Below, piece after piece: positions 16,679 through 25,314 of a DNA stretch of 64,000 nt. The position numbers and the translations under genes were made by a program. This DNA comes from JAJDXW01 sp965214795. GTDB taxonomy: Bacteria; Pseudomonadota; Gammaproteobacteria; HK1. Location: the NCBI GenBank assembly GCA_965214795.1, contig OZ243976.1, positions 4,650,001-4,714,000 of the forward strand, read 5' to 3'. Numbering within the stretch: position 1 is the stretch's first letter; each line of letters opens with the position of its first letter. The notes below the pieces were generated by a model, which was not told where the DNA came from, ran no database searches, and saw only the letters and a list, made by a program, of their open reading frames with translations.

Positions 16679-17851
16679 TCACGCGAGGTTCTCGTAGACC
16701 GCCTCCTCGAAGGCGAGGTAGAGCGGGAAGGACTTCGCGTCGACGAACGGCAGGACCTGGGTGAGGTAGGCACCGCCGATGCCCCTGACGGGATCGATCC
16801 AGAAGAAGGAGTTGGCGAGTCCCGCCCATCCGAGGCTTCCCGCCGAACGACCCGTCGGCGCCTCCTCCTCGTTGATCATGAAGGTGAGGCCCCAGGTCTT
16901 GGGGCTCCCCGGGAAGAACTCCGCGTCGTTCGAGAACGGCGGAATCGCGGTCTTGAGCTCGCACACCCGGCACTCGCCCATCTGGTTGCGGGACATCATG
17001 TCCACCGTCTCCGGGGCGAGGAGCCGCTCGCCGTTCGCGCGGCCCCGGTTGAGGATCATGCGGATGAAGCGCAGGTAGTCGCCCACGGTCCCGTAGAGCC
17101 CGCCCCCGCCCATCTCGAACTCGGGCTCCTGAGGGATCTCGAGCTCCATCTGCGGCGCGAGCGAACCGTCCTCGCCGCGCATGTGGATCTTGGCGAGCCG
17201 CGCCCGCATCGCTTCGGTGATCCGGAACGCGGTGTCGTCCATGCCGAGCGGCCCGAGCAGGTGATCGTGGAGATACGCCCCGAGGGTTTGTCCGCTCACC
17301 GCTTCGACCATCTTCCCCGCCCAGTCGATGCCGATGCCGTAGTCCCAGCGCTCGCCCGGGTCGAAGGTGAGGGGGGTCGTGAGACAGGCGTCCTTGCATT
17401 CGATGATGCCGGGGGTGTCCGTCGCCTCCTGGTACCGGACCATCGACTCGTTCCAGATGTCGTAGACGAACCCGGACGTGTGGGTGAGCAGGTGCCGCAG
17501 GGTGATGGCGCGGCGGGCCGGACGGGTGCGCGGACTGCCGTCGTCGTCGAAGCCCTCGAGCACCGCCGCATCGCCGAGCGCGGGCACCACCTCCGAGGCC
17601 GGGGCATCGAGGTCGAGCCGCCCCTGCTCCACGAGCTGCATCGCGGCGGCGCCGGTGATCGCCTTGGTCATCGACGCGATCCAGCCCACCGTGTCCGGGG
17701 TCATCTCCACCCCGCCGCCGGCCACCCGCTCGCCGGAGCCGCCGAGGTACAGATCGCCGTCCGCGTTCGTCGCACCGGCGACCACCCCCGCGGCCGCCCC
17801 GCCGGCGACCCCCTCGCCGAGGAGGGCGTCGAGCCTGCTCTTCATCGACAT
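16679..17851 (-). CDS. Serine hydrolase, class C beta-lactamase/esterase family
   Basis: A protein of 390 residues starting MSMKSRLDALLGEG. The S-x-x-K nucleophile motif is ASMTKAITG (near residue 60), the tyrosine motif is likely DYGIGIDW (near residue 170), and a GWAGL-type segment precedes the C-terminus. Members include esterases (EstB type), D-peptidases and beta-lactamases; the absence of a signal peptide argues for an intracellular esterase-like role. AGGAAAG lies before the ATG at 17851. It is 82 bases from the epimerase start on the same strand, which could mean one transcript. Confidence 0.85.
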   Translation of the reverse strand: MSMKSRLDALLGEGVAGGAAAGVVAGATNADGDLYLGGSGERVAGGGVEMTPDTVGWIASMTKAITGAAAMQLVEQGRLDLDAPASEVVPALGDAAVLEGFDDDGSPRTRPARRAITLRHLLTHTSGFVYDIWNESMVRYQEATDTPGIIECKDACLTTPLTFDPGERWDYGIGIDWAGKMVEAVSGQTLGAYLHDHLLGPLGMDDTAFRITEAMRARLAKIHMRGEDGSLAPQMELEIPQEPEFEMGGGGLYGTVGDYLRFIRMILNRGRANGERLLAPETVDMMSRNQMGECRVCELKTAIPPFSNDAEFFPGSPKTWGLTFMINEEEAPTGRSAGSLGWAGLANSFFWIDPVRGIGGAYLTQVLPFVDAKSFPLYLAFEEAVYENLA

Positions 17852-18068
17852 GGGTCTTTCCTCTCGATCGGCTTCCCGTTCGGCTCGATTGTACGCCCGA
17901 TACCCGGACCCGCCCACGGACGGGTCCGGTCTCGAACCGACCCGGGGTCGGCCTCGATTTGCCCGACGACGCTCGGGCATCGAACGACCTGCCTCCGGAT
18001 CGACAAGACTCCGGCGAACCGTGAGGATCGCGGACCCGCAGGCGGCTGGCGATGAGGGAAGGGAAGGC

Positions 18069-19214
18069 ATGTCCGTTCAGAGACTCGGGTGGGGACTGGT
18101 GGGCGGCGGCGAGGACAGCCAGATCGGAGGGACCCATCGCATTGCGGCCCGCGTGGACGGCGCCTTCGAACTCGTTGCCGGCGCCCTCGACATCGACCCC
18201 GCGCGCGGTCGCGAGTTCGCGCGGCGCCTCGGGATCGCCGAGGACCGGGCGTACGGAACGTGGCAGGAGATGCTGGCCGGCGAACGGGACCACCCCGAAC
18301 GGCCCGATCTGGTGACCGTCGCCACCCCGAACCGCACCCATTTCGAGATCGCCCGGGCCTTCCTGGCCGCGGGCTGCCACGTCCTGTGCGAGAAGCCGTT
18401 GACGACCACCGTCGAAGAGGCCGAGGCGCTCGTCGCGGCCGCCCGCGGAACGGGCCGGATCCTCGCCGTCAACTACGGCTACTCCGGCTATCCTCTGGCG
18501 CGGCACATACGGGCGATGGTCGCGCGCGGCGACCTCGGCGCGGTGCGCCTCGTGTTCGCGGAGTTTGCCCACGGCTTCTACGGCGACGCCGCCGACCACG
18601 AGAACCCGAGGGTGCGCTGGCGCTTCGATCCGGCCCAGGCGGGAGTGTCCGCGGTGTTCGCGGACCAGGGGATCCATGCCCAGCACCTGGCCTGTTTCGT
18701 CACCGGCCAGGAGGTCCGCGCGGTGACGGCGGACTTCGCGTCGATCGTCGAAGGCCGGAGGCTGGAAGACGATGCGATGGTCGGCTTCCGGATGACCGGC
18801 GGCGCGGTCGGCCGGCTGTGGGCGACCGGGCTCGCCATCGGGCGGATGCACGGGCTGACCCTCGCGGTCTACGGCGAGAAGGGCGGCCTGCACTGGTCGC
18901 AGGAGCAGCCGAACCAGCTCCACTGGACACCGCTCGACGAAGCGACCCGGATCCTGGAACGGGGCGGGCGCGGCCTGTCGGCGGAGGCCGACCGTGCCGC
19001 GCGGGTGACGATCGGACATCCCGAGGGCATGCCCCTTGCCTTCGGCAACCTCTACGCCGACCTCGCCGAAGTCATCCGCGCGCGGCGCGAGAAGCGGGCG
19101 CCGGACCCCCTGGCCCTGCACTACCCGAGCGCCGAGGAAGGGCTCCACTCCCTGCGGGTCGTCCGCGCGGCCGTCGCCTCGACGGCGGCGGGCGGTGCCT
19201 GGAGGGACGTGTAG
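18069..19214 (+). CDS. Gfo/Idh/MocA family oxidoreductase
   Basis: A protein of 381 residues. The N-terminal Rossmann motif is GWGLVGGGEDSQIGG (residues 6-20), followed by TVATPNRTHFEIA and the family signature CEKPLTTTVEEAE. A C-terminal substrate-binding domain with HAQHLACF follows. The enzymes use NAD(P) to oxidise sugars or related polyols; the substrate here is not known. A purine-rich GAGGGAAGGGAAGG precedes the ATG at 18069. It is divergent from the serine hydrolase gene. Confidence 0.9.
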   Translation: MSVQRLGWGLVGGGEDSQIGGTHRIAARVDGAFELVAGALDIDPARGREFARRLGIAEDRAYGTWQEMLAGERDHPERPDLVTVATPNRTHFEIARAFLAAGCHVLCEKPLTTTVEEAEALVAAARGTGRILAVNYGYSGYPLARHIRAMVARGDLGAVRLVFAEFAHGFYGDAADHENPRVRWRFDPAQAGVSAVFADQGIHAQHLACFVTGQEVRAVTADFASIVEGRRLEDDAMVGFRMTGGAVGRLWATGLAIGRMHGLTLAVYGEKGGLHWSQEQPNQLHWTPLDEATRILERGGRGLSAEADRAARVTIGHPEGMPLAFGNLYADLAEVIRARREKRAPDPLALHYPSAEEGLHSLRVVRAAVASTAAGGAWRDV

Positions 19215-19252
19215 CGCACGAGGCGGCGCCTCCTGCCCCCACCCCCATCCGC

Positions 19253-19360
19253 CCACCCGATCTTCGACGAAACCCTGACGATGGCCGACCATTGCGATCC
19301 ACGCTCGCCCTGGTGGTCCAGGACCAACCGCACTGCCCGTTCTCGGATCCCTGGAGGTAT
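19253..19360 (-). pseudogene. IS3-family transposase OrfA remnant
   Basis: The translated stretch IPPGIRERAVRLVLDHQGER followed by GSQWSAIVRVSSKIGW matches the start of IS3-type OrfA helix-turn-helix proteins (ERAVRMVLEH...SQWAAI...IAAKIG). It breaks down after about 36 residues into a low-complexity frame that runs into the neighbouring gene. No inverted-repeat ends or orfB were found. It marks an old insertion at the border of the defence operon. Confidence 0.6.
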
Positions 19361-19434
19361 CTGTTCGAATATCTCATCGCTCCAGTCTCTCAAGGTTGGG
19401 AGCCCCCGGGAAACCCGCTACGGTTCAGTTGCAA

Positions 19435-19842
19435 TCAACCGACGCTGGTAGTGACTCCCTCGTTGGCAGCCGCGGTTGCGAGCCTCTTGTCGAGCGTGGC
19501 GAATTCCGCGCCACGGCGTTTCGCGGTCTCCAGGTACGCCGCGTCGTAACCGCTGAGGCCGTGGTGGCGAGCCAAAGCGATGGCCTGGTGGTCGTCCTGA
19601 TCGTTGTCCGTCAGGAGGGGGAGATCGCGAAGGCGGTCCAGATGAACTTCGGCCGAGTCTGCTCCGATGCGGTCCTTTCGTTCCGCAACGACCAGGACGC
19701 TGCGCACTTCGTACCAGAAAAGACCCGGCACGATTGCCGTTTCGGACGATATGCGATCCATCACGGTATCCGCTTCGGCGGTGCCGTCCCGGTCGCGCAG
19801 ACACCAAGCGATGGCTATCGAGGCGTCGATGACGAGGGCCAT
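19435..19842 (-). CDS. PIN-domain ribonuclease toxin, last gene of the defence operon
   Basis: A protein of 135 residues starting MALVIDASIAIAWCLRDRDG. The PIN acidic residues are D6, a glutamate in FWYEVRSVL, and the pair in SGYDAAYLETA and FATLDKRLA. Its ATG shares bases with the stop of the upstream restriction gene (TGATG), so it is translationally coupled to res. No separate antitoxin gene precedes it. The last 25 residues or so of the upstream protein (ending TMSREEIRQARDEGRA) look like an addition and could be a fused antitoxin tail; that is inference. Confidence 0.78.
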   Translation of the reverse strand: MALVIDASIAIAWCLRDRDGTAEADTVMDRISSETAIVPGLFWYEVRSVLVVAERKDRIGADSAEVHLDRLRDLPLLTDNDQDDHQAIALARHHGLSGYDAAYLETAKRRGAEFATLDKRLATAAANEGVTTSVG

Positions 19843-22691
19843 CAGGCGCGGCCTTCGTCACGTGCCTGGCGGATTTCCTCGCGGGACATGGTGGTTCCTC
19901 GTCGATCACGTTCCCGGAACATGGCGTCCGCGGTCACGTTGACGACGAGCTGCCGGAGGGTGACAAGATCGGAACTGAAGTCGGTCTGATTCACCCGAAT
20001 ATACTTCCAGCGAGCGCCAGTGGCCGCCGTCACCCGGCGGCACCATTCCCGCATTGCAGTGTCCTTCTCGGCGGTGCCCTCCCAGACGCGACCCTTGGTC
20101 TCGATGATCCAGTGCGCTGCTTCGCCTTCCGTATCCTCCTGAACGGCTACCCAGTCCGGATAGTAGAACCCGATGGCACCGCTCGGCTTCAAATAGTCGA
20201 CGCGAAAAGACGTTCCGGAAGCGCCCTGCTCGGTCGTGCCGAGCGCTGCGAAGCGCAGAACATCGCCGGCGCGATCCAGGAACTCCGCAAAGCGGCGCTC
20301 GAAATCGTTGTAGGTTGCCACGAAGTTGAACACCGTCTTCTCCGCCTCCAGAGGCGGAAGGTTCCGCCTCCAACTGAAAGGCTTTGTTTCGGACAGGTGG
20401 AAATCCTGTCTGTCGAATTCGATCTCGCGGCGTTCGAGGGTGAGTCTCCCGATTTCGCGTGCCAGATACTTCGCAATACCTTCCCGCAGCTCCAATCGCG
20501 TGAGATGGGAACGGACGGTCTCGTCGTCCGGCTCGACCTTCCGGCCGAAGCAGCGCTTCACCACATAGTCGCGGACCGCCGGATACAACTCGGCGAAACG
20601 GTTGGGAAGCTTCGCCTGGTCCATGACCTGCTTGGTAATGCCGGCCAGGATCTCCTGCGCCGGCCGAGGTTCGCCCGCGGCGATGTCGGCCTGATGAACC
20701 TCGGTTTCCGTGGTCGCAAACTCAAGCCTCAGTCTGATCCGGAACGGCTCGGCCAGGTCCTCCTGGTCGAAGATCGGTTCGAACGAGCGCACTTTCAGAT
20801 TGGACAGTTTGCGAACGTCGTGCTCGAGACTCGGTTTGGTGCTCGGGATCGCGATGTCGTATTGCAACCGTTCCCGCACCGGCTCGATGATGACCGGCCG
20901 CGGAGGGGTGGTCTTGGTGCTGGTCACGCCGACGCCTTCGGCTTCCAGTTGGGTTCGCAGCACGTTCAGCAGGTTGCGTGTGCCAAGCACCTCCAGGGTC
21001 TGCGTCCGGTCCGGGCTCACCCCCGACATCAGGCGCAGCCCGCGCCCGATCACCTGCTCCGGGAGTATCTCGGCCTTCGCGGTGAACGGCCGCAGCCCGA
21101 GCACGACCGTCACGTTGCGCACGTCCCATCCCTCGCGCAGCATCATCACGCTGACGATGGCCTTGATCCGGCTCCCGGCCCCGTCGATGTCGCGGGCCGC
21201 CTGACGCGCCTTTTCGAGATCTCCCTTGCGGACTTCCCCGGTGTTGTCGGTGTGAATGACGAGCACTTCGGATTGCTCGACGCCGAATTCCCCGGTCTTC
21301 CGGAGATATTCGCCCAGGGCGTCGGCGTAGACGTTCTTCTCCGCCATGACGAAGAGCACGGGTCTGATGCCGAGCTTCCCGTAAACCTCCCGGTGTTCCT
21401 GCCAGCGCTCCACTGCGGCCCGCAGCCAGTAGCCGTATTTCTCCGCTACGTTCGCCTTGGTGACGTTGTCAGGCTCGTCGGCCGGCTGTCGCGGGTCGTC
21501 GTCCCTGGTCACGACAAGGGGAGCCTTGACGATCCGGTCCTCCACCGCCTGGGCGAGCGGGTAGTCGCACACCGTCCAGGGGAAGTACATCCCGTTCTGG
21601 TCCTTGGGCGTGGCCGAGAAGTCGAGCCAGGCACCGAGACCCTGCGGCAGTGCATGGTGGACGGCGAGCAGCGAACGGCTCCAGGCCAGCTCTTCATTGT
21701 GGACGTGGTGGGCTTCGTCGTTCAGCACCACGAGATCCTGAAGCGACTTGACCCGTTCCAGCATCGAGCGCTGGCCGGAGGCGGCGACGTCCTGTGCGGG
21801 CTTCTTGCCCAACAGCGCCTCGATAGCGTTCGCGGGCGTCCACTCCTCGTCACGCGACTCGTAAAGCTGGTGGATGTTGGTGAGAAAGAGGTTCCCGGCG
21901 GGATCGGGCTCGGTCGCCTCCCCCCGCAGGATCACCTTTTGCGAGAAACCGCCTTTCCATTCCGGCGGGATGAGGGGCAGCTCGTGAAAGATCCGGTTGT
22001 CCGCGAAATCCTTCTCCAGGCGCTGGTACACGATCACGTTCGGCGCGACGATGAGGAAGTTCGTGGAGAGCTCCGAACTGTGCACACGCTGCTTGTGGAA
22101 CCGGGACCAGACGACGGCCATCGCCATCACCCAGGTCTTGCCCGAACCAGTGGCCATCTTGAAGGCGAAACGGCACAGGTTCTCGGGCGGGAGGTCCTGC
22201 ACGCCTTCCCGATCCAGCTCCGGCACATAGCGGCGCAACTGCCGTTTGCCGTCCATGGTGGTCTGGAAGACGAGGTTGTCCGTCAGCAGGTCCTTCTTGA
22301 ACGTGGTCGCGTAATCCCGGATCAGTTGTTGCGAATCCCGCTGGCCCGCCGCCTCGACCAGCCAAGCCAGCGTCTCGATCGCCTCGCGCTGACAGAAGTA
22401 GTATCGGAACGGCGCGTCGAAGCCGGGGACCTCGTGATCTTCCTCGAACCAGTACTCGAACAGGCGCCGGGTGACTTCGGAAGCGCCCGCGTAGCCGCCG
22501 GCACGCCAAGCACCTACTGCCTCACGGACCTTCGGCACAAGCAGGAGTCGACTCGGGCGGCGGCCTTCCTCTACCCGCCAGCTCGTCGGCAGGGACTCGT
22601 CCTTCACCAAGTGCTGGGTGGGTTTCTCCCAGGGACGCCGGCCCGGGATCTCCGGCAGATCCTTGTCGTAGGCAATGATCGCGTCAGCCAC
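19842..22691 (-). CDS. res: Type III restriction enzyme, Res subunit
   Basis: A protein of 949 residues with helicase superfamily 2 motifs: Walker A MATGSGKTWVMAM near residue 180, DEAH-like VLNDEAHH near residue 322, motif III LDFSATP, and motif VI VIGRGLRL. A C-terminal PD-(D/E)xK nuclease is suggested by YYPDWVAV followed by HWIIETKGRVW. Res cleaves DNA after translocating between two inversely oriented recognition sites, acting with Mod. The GTG start at 22691 overlaps the HEPN gene by 8 bases. MNT and HEPN genes separate it from mod, which is not the usual mod-res arrangement. Confidence 0.93.
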   Translation of the reverse strand: MADAIIAYDKDLPEIPGRRPWEKPTQHLVKDESLPTSWRVEEGRRPSRLLLVPKVREAVGAWRAGGYAGASEVTRRLFEYWFEEDHEVPGFDAPFRYYFCQREAIETLAWLVEAAGQRDSQQLIRDYATTFKKDLLTDNLVFQTTMDGKRQLRRYVPELDREGVQDLPPENLCRFAFKMATGSGKTWVMAMAVVWSRFHKQRVHSSELSTNFLIVAPNVIVYQRLEKDFADNRIFHELPLIPPEWKGGFSQKVILRGEATEPDPAGNLFLTNIHQLYESRDEEWTPANAIEALLGKKPAQDVAASGQRSMLERVKSLQDLVVLNDEAHHVHNEELAWSRSLLAVHHALPQGLGAWLDFSATPKDQNGMYFPWTVCDYPLAQAVEDRIVKAPLVVTRDDDPRQPADEPDNVTKANVAEKYGYWLRAAVERWQEHREVYGKLGIRPVLFVMAEKNVYADALGEYLRKTGEFGVEQSEVLVIHTDNTGEVRKGDLEKARQAARDIDGAGSRIKAIVSVMMLREGWDVRNVTVVLGLRPFTAKAEILPEQVIGRGLRLMSGVSPDRTQTLEVLGTRNLLNVLRTQLEAEGVGVTSTKTTPPRPVIIEPVRERLQYDIAIPSTKPSLEHDVRKLSNLKVRSFEPIFDQEDLAEPFRIRLRLEFATTETEVHQADIAAGEPRPAQEILAGITKQVMDQAKLPNRFAELYPAVRDYVVKRCFGRKVEPDDETVRSHLTRLELREGIAKYLAREIGRLTLERREIEFDRQDFHLSETKPFSWRRNLPPLEAEKTVFNFVATYNDFERRFAEFLDRAGDVLRFAALGTTEQGASGTSFRVDYLKPSGAIGFYYPDWVAVQEDTEGEAAHWIIETKGRVWEGTAEKDTAMREWCRRVTAATGARWKYIRVNQTDFSSDLVTLRQLVVNVTADAMFRERDRRGTTMSREEIRQARDEGRA

Positions 22692-23109
22692 CGCCGTGCG
22701 CCTCCCCGAGCTCGTCGTCGTTCAGGCCGTTCTCGATCAAATATTGGCGTATTCGTTCGATGAACTCCCCGGCGCGCCGGCATTCCCGTTGAGCTTCGTC
22801 AAGGGAGAAGAAAACCTTGATGTCGTAGTCCGCTGCCAGCCGGTCATCCAGGCTACCACCGAGATACTTCGACCATTCTCGCTCGATGGCGCCCGAAAGA
22901 ACAAGGTATTTGCCGAACATCCGCCGGACACCGGCATGGCTTTCCGCCTCGAGGTCGTGAATAGATAAAGCCGCCTTGGCTGCGTGGAGGATTGCGTAAT
23001 ATGACCGGGTGACCGCATCCTCATGGTAACCCTCTCGGGCCAGAAGTTCTGCCGCCAGCAACGTTCTCGTGGATCGGGTCCATTCCCCCAATACGACTTC
23101 TCGATTCAT
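22684..23109 (-). CDS. HEPN-domain protein (HepT-like putative RNase toxin)
   Basis: A protein of 141 residues, mostly helical, starting MNREVVLGEWTRSTRTLLAAE. It contains AVTRSYYAILHAAKAAL with the HEPN Rx4-6H motif (R then H seven positions later, near residues 37-44). HEPN proteins of this type act as RNases and are held in check by an MNT nucleotidyltransferase partner. The ATG overlaps the stop of the MNT gene (ATGA), and its own stop overlaps the start of res. It is therefore an embedded two-gene module inside a restriction operon. Confidence 0.85.
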   Translation of the reverse strand: MNREVVLGEWTRSTRTLLAAELLAREGYHEDAVTRSYYAILHAAKAALSIHDLEAESHAGVRRMFGKYLVLSGAIEREWSKYLGGSLDDRLAADYDIKVFFSLDEAQRECRRAGEFIERIRQYLIENGLNDDELGEAHGGG

Positions 23110-23441
23110 AGCACCGACACCCCATCCCGCTCCACCGCGATCTGGAACGGGTATCCTCCTTCCTTCCTTTGCTGCCACTCATCCTGCGTATAGGCCATGA
23201 TCGACGGTACGGCCCAAGAGGTCGCGGCCAAGTCGTATCCGATGTGTCGCAGTGGCCGCTTGAGTTCGGCCGCGTCGTTTCTGACGACGAGAAGTACATC
23301 GAGGTCGCTGTCCTCGTGCGCGTCGCCGCGCGCCTTGGAGCCGTAGATGACCATGCGCAAAACCATGCCGGGGTACCTTTCTTTGAGCGCCCTCCGGTAT
23401 TCATCCAGCCAAGCTTGCTCTTCGGGGTGAAGGCTCAACAT
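23106..23441 (-). CDS. MNT-type minimal nucleotidyltransferase (antitoxin of the HEPN protein)
   Basis: A protein of 111 residues with the polymerase-beta-like signature IYGSKARGDAHEDSDLDVLL (about residues 35-54): GS, then two metal-binding aspartates in SDLD. Such MntA-like proteins inactivate a partner HEPN toxin, in known cases by adding AMP to it. The ATG at 23441 lies 4 bases after the mod stop and follows GAGGTG; in-frame ATGs at 23459 and 23480 lie inside mod and are less likely. The gene order antitoxin then toxin, with ATGA overlap, is normal for these pairs. Confidence 0.85.
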   Translation of the reverse strand: MLSLHPEEQAWLDEYRRALKERYPGMVLRMVIYGSKARGDAHEDSDLDVLLVVRNDAAELKRPLRHIGYDLAATSWAVPSIMAYTQDEWQQRKEGGYPFQIAVERDGVSVL

Positions 23442-23445
23442 TGTC

Positions 23446-25314
23446 TTACACCTCGACATCGTATGCTTGTGACGTGTCATTGCCGAAGATGTCGATCACC
23501 TTGACCAACACCCGATACTTGCCCGGGTTTGCGTAGATGTGTCGATCGGACGTGAGTGGGAGCGCCCGCTCCCTGCGGGTGCGGTAGGTCACCCATCCCT
23601 GCATGAAGGTGTCGTTACGGAAATCCCAGTCCACTGCCCAGTAGTCGATGTAGTCGGACCACTTCCTGACCTTGCTGCGTACGTCGTCCGGGATGAGCTC
23701 GGTGTTGGGTATGACGAAGTCCTTCAGGGTCACCTGTGCGGTGAGCTTCTTCGGTTTCCTGATCGCCGCTTCCAGGTAGGCCAGCTCGAAGAAGCGGACG
23801 TCGCCCTTGGCGGCGGCCTGCTGCTCCATGACTTCTCGCGGGATCTGCAGCAGCACAAGCTTGACACCCCTGTTCTTCGCCTCCTGAACCACGAGATTCT
23901 GAAGGCCCATCTCCCACTCCCAGCCGAGGACGTGCAGTTCCTCCTGCTTGAGCTTGGCGCACTCGTCCACCGCATCGCCGACATCTCCAATAGTCACCGG
24001 CGCGTCCACCGCGCCGATGTGTACCATCGCCTTGGCCTTCCTTCCGTGCAGGTGAGTCATGCCCGCGACCGGCTGCGCGCCGTAGAGCTTGAGAATGAAG
24101 GCAAGGTACTCGTAGAGCGCCTGCTCCGTGATCGGCTTGTTCTTCTTTTCGCCGAAAGTCACGCCTTGCCAGTACTGGCGTTCGTATTTTCCAAGGTTCA
24201 GTACCTCGAACGGCTTGCAGTTCTCGATACCCAGCAATCGCTTGCGGGTGACATGGATACCCCAACGACCCAGATCGCAACCGATCCAACGACGGCCAAG
24301 TTTCTCCGAGACAGCAAGAGTGGTCCCGGAACCACAGAAGAAGTCGGCGACCAGGCTTCCATCGCTGGAAGATGCCTTCAAGATGCGATCCAACAACGCT
24401 TCAGGCTTTTGAGTCGGAAAATCCGATCTTTCGGAACCCATCGGATTGACGGGTGATATGTCATCCCACACTGAATCGACGATGTCTCCTGGAACCTCGT
24501 CCAAATAGATCGTGCGCGTACCTCCGCCGGTGGGGTTCACGTCATTTCGATAGAGACGCCCATTCTTGTCTTTTTTGAATCTTTGAATATAATCTGGTCG
24601 ATGAGGTTTGTATTGAACATTCCAAATATAGCTATCAGAATTAGAGTAGATCAAAATGGTGTCATGTTTTCGGGGGAAATTCCGTGAAGTCTTACGCTTG
24701 AACCCAAAATAGTGCCAAGAGATTTCGTTGACGAATCCATCAGATCCAAATACATCATCAAGAATTCCTCGAAGCAGATGATTGACGTGCCAGTCACAGT
24801 GCACATAAAGGGTTCCATTTTGCGTCAGAAGATCACGCAGAGTCCGAAGGCGATCATTCAACATATCCACGTAACTCGAAGTACCGCCGCCCCACGTATC
24901 TCGGTACGCCTTCTCTTCGATGATCGACTGCTTCTTGAATACCTGTTCCCCTGAATCACCGATTGGAGCCGTAAACGAAAAATCCGCCCCCGTTGCAAAC
25001 GGTGGATCGATGTAGATCAGATCGATCTTTCCGGCGAACCTCTCCAACAGAGAACTCATCACCGGCAGGTTGTCGCCCCAGATCAGCTTGTTCTTCCAGC
25101 CCTCCTCGAAAGTGTCTCCTTCGTTGCCCTCGTAAACTTCAAACAGGGATGCCTGCACGCCCCCTCTCTTCGCCTCGCGCGTGGCGCGGCTCTCGTTGAC
25201 GGTCTCGATGACCTGGAACGGCAGACTGACCCGCGGCACCTCCTTGAGCGTACCGTCCTCGTTGTACTTGCCCGGCCAGACCAGCTCGGTCTTCGTGACA
25301 TCGATCTTCGGCAT
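23446..25314 (-). CDS. mod: Type III DNA methyltransferase, Mod subunit
   Basis: A protein of 622 residues. The catalytic motif IV is LIYIDPPFATG (near residue 100) and the SAM motif I is DFFCGSGTTLAVSE (near residue 335), the beta-type order of type III Mod enzymes that make N6-methyladenine. The region between them (about residues 120-260; DNA 24540-24960) is the expected target-recognition domain and is visibly AT-richer than the rest of the gene. The ATG shares a base with the upstream stop (TAATG). Mod provides sequence specificity for Res. Confidence 0.94.
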   Translation of the reverse strand: MPKIDVTKTELVWPGKYNEDGTLKEVPRVSLPFQVIETVNESRATREAKRGGVQASLFEVYEGNEGDTFEEGWKNKLIWGDNLPVMSSLLERFAGKIDLIYIDPPFATGADFSFTAPIGDSGEQVFKKQSIIEEKAYRDTWGGGTSSYVDMLNDRLRTLRDLLTQNGTLYVHCDWHVNHLLRGILDDVFGSDGFVNEISWHYFGFKRKTSRNFPRKHDTILIYSNSDSYIWNVQYKPHRPDYIQRFKKDKNGRLYRNDVNPTGGGTRTIYLDEVPGDIVDSVWDDISPVNPMGSERSDFPTQKPEALLDRILKASSSDGSLVADFFCGSGTTLAVSEKLGRRWIGCDLGRWGIHVTRKRLLGIENCKPFEVLNLGKYERQYWQGVTFGEKKNKPITEQALYEYLAFILKLYGAQPVAGMTHLHGRKAKAMVHIGAVDAPVTIGDVGDAVDECAKLKQEELHVLGWEWEMGLQNLVVQEAKNRGVKLVLLQIPREVMEQQAAAKGDVRFFELAYLEAAIRKPKKLTAQVTLKDFVIPNTELIPDDVRSKVRKWSDYIDYWAVDWDFRNDTFMQGWVTYRTRRERALPLTSDRHIYANPGKYRVLVKVIDIFGNDTSQAYDVEV

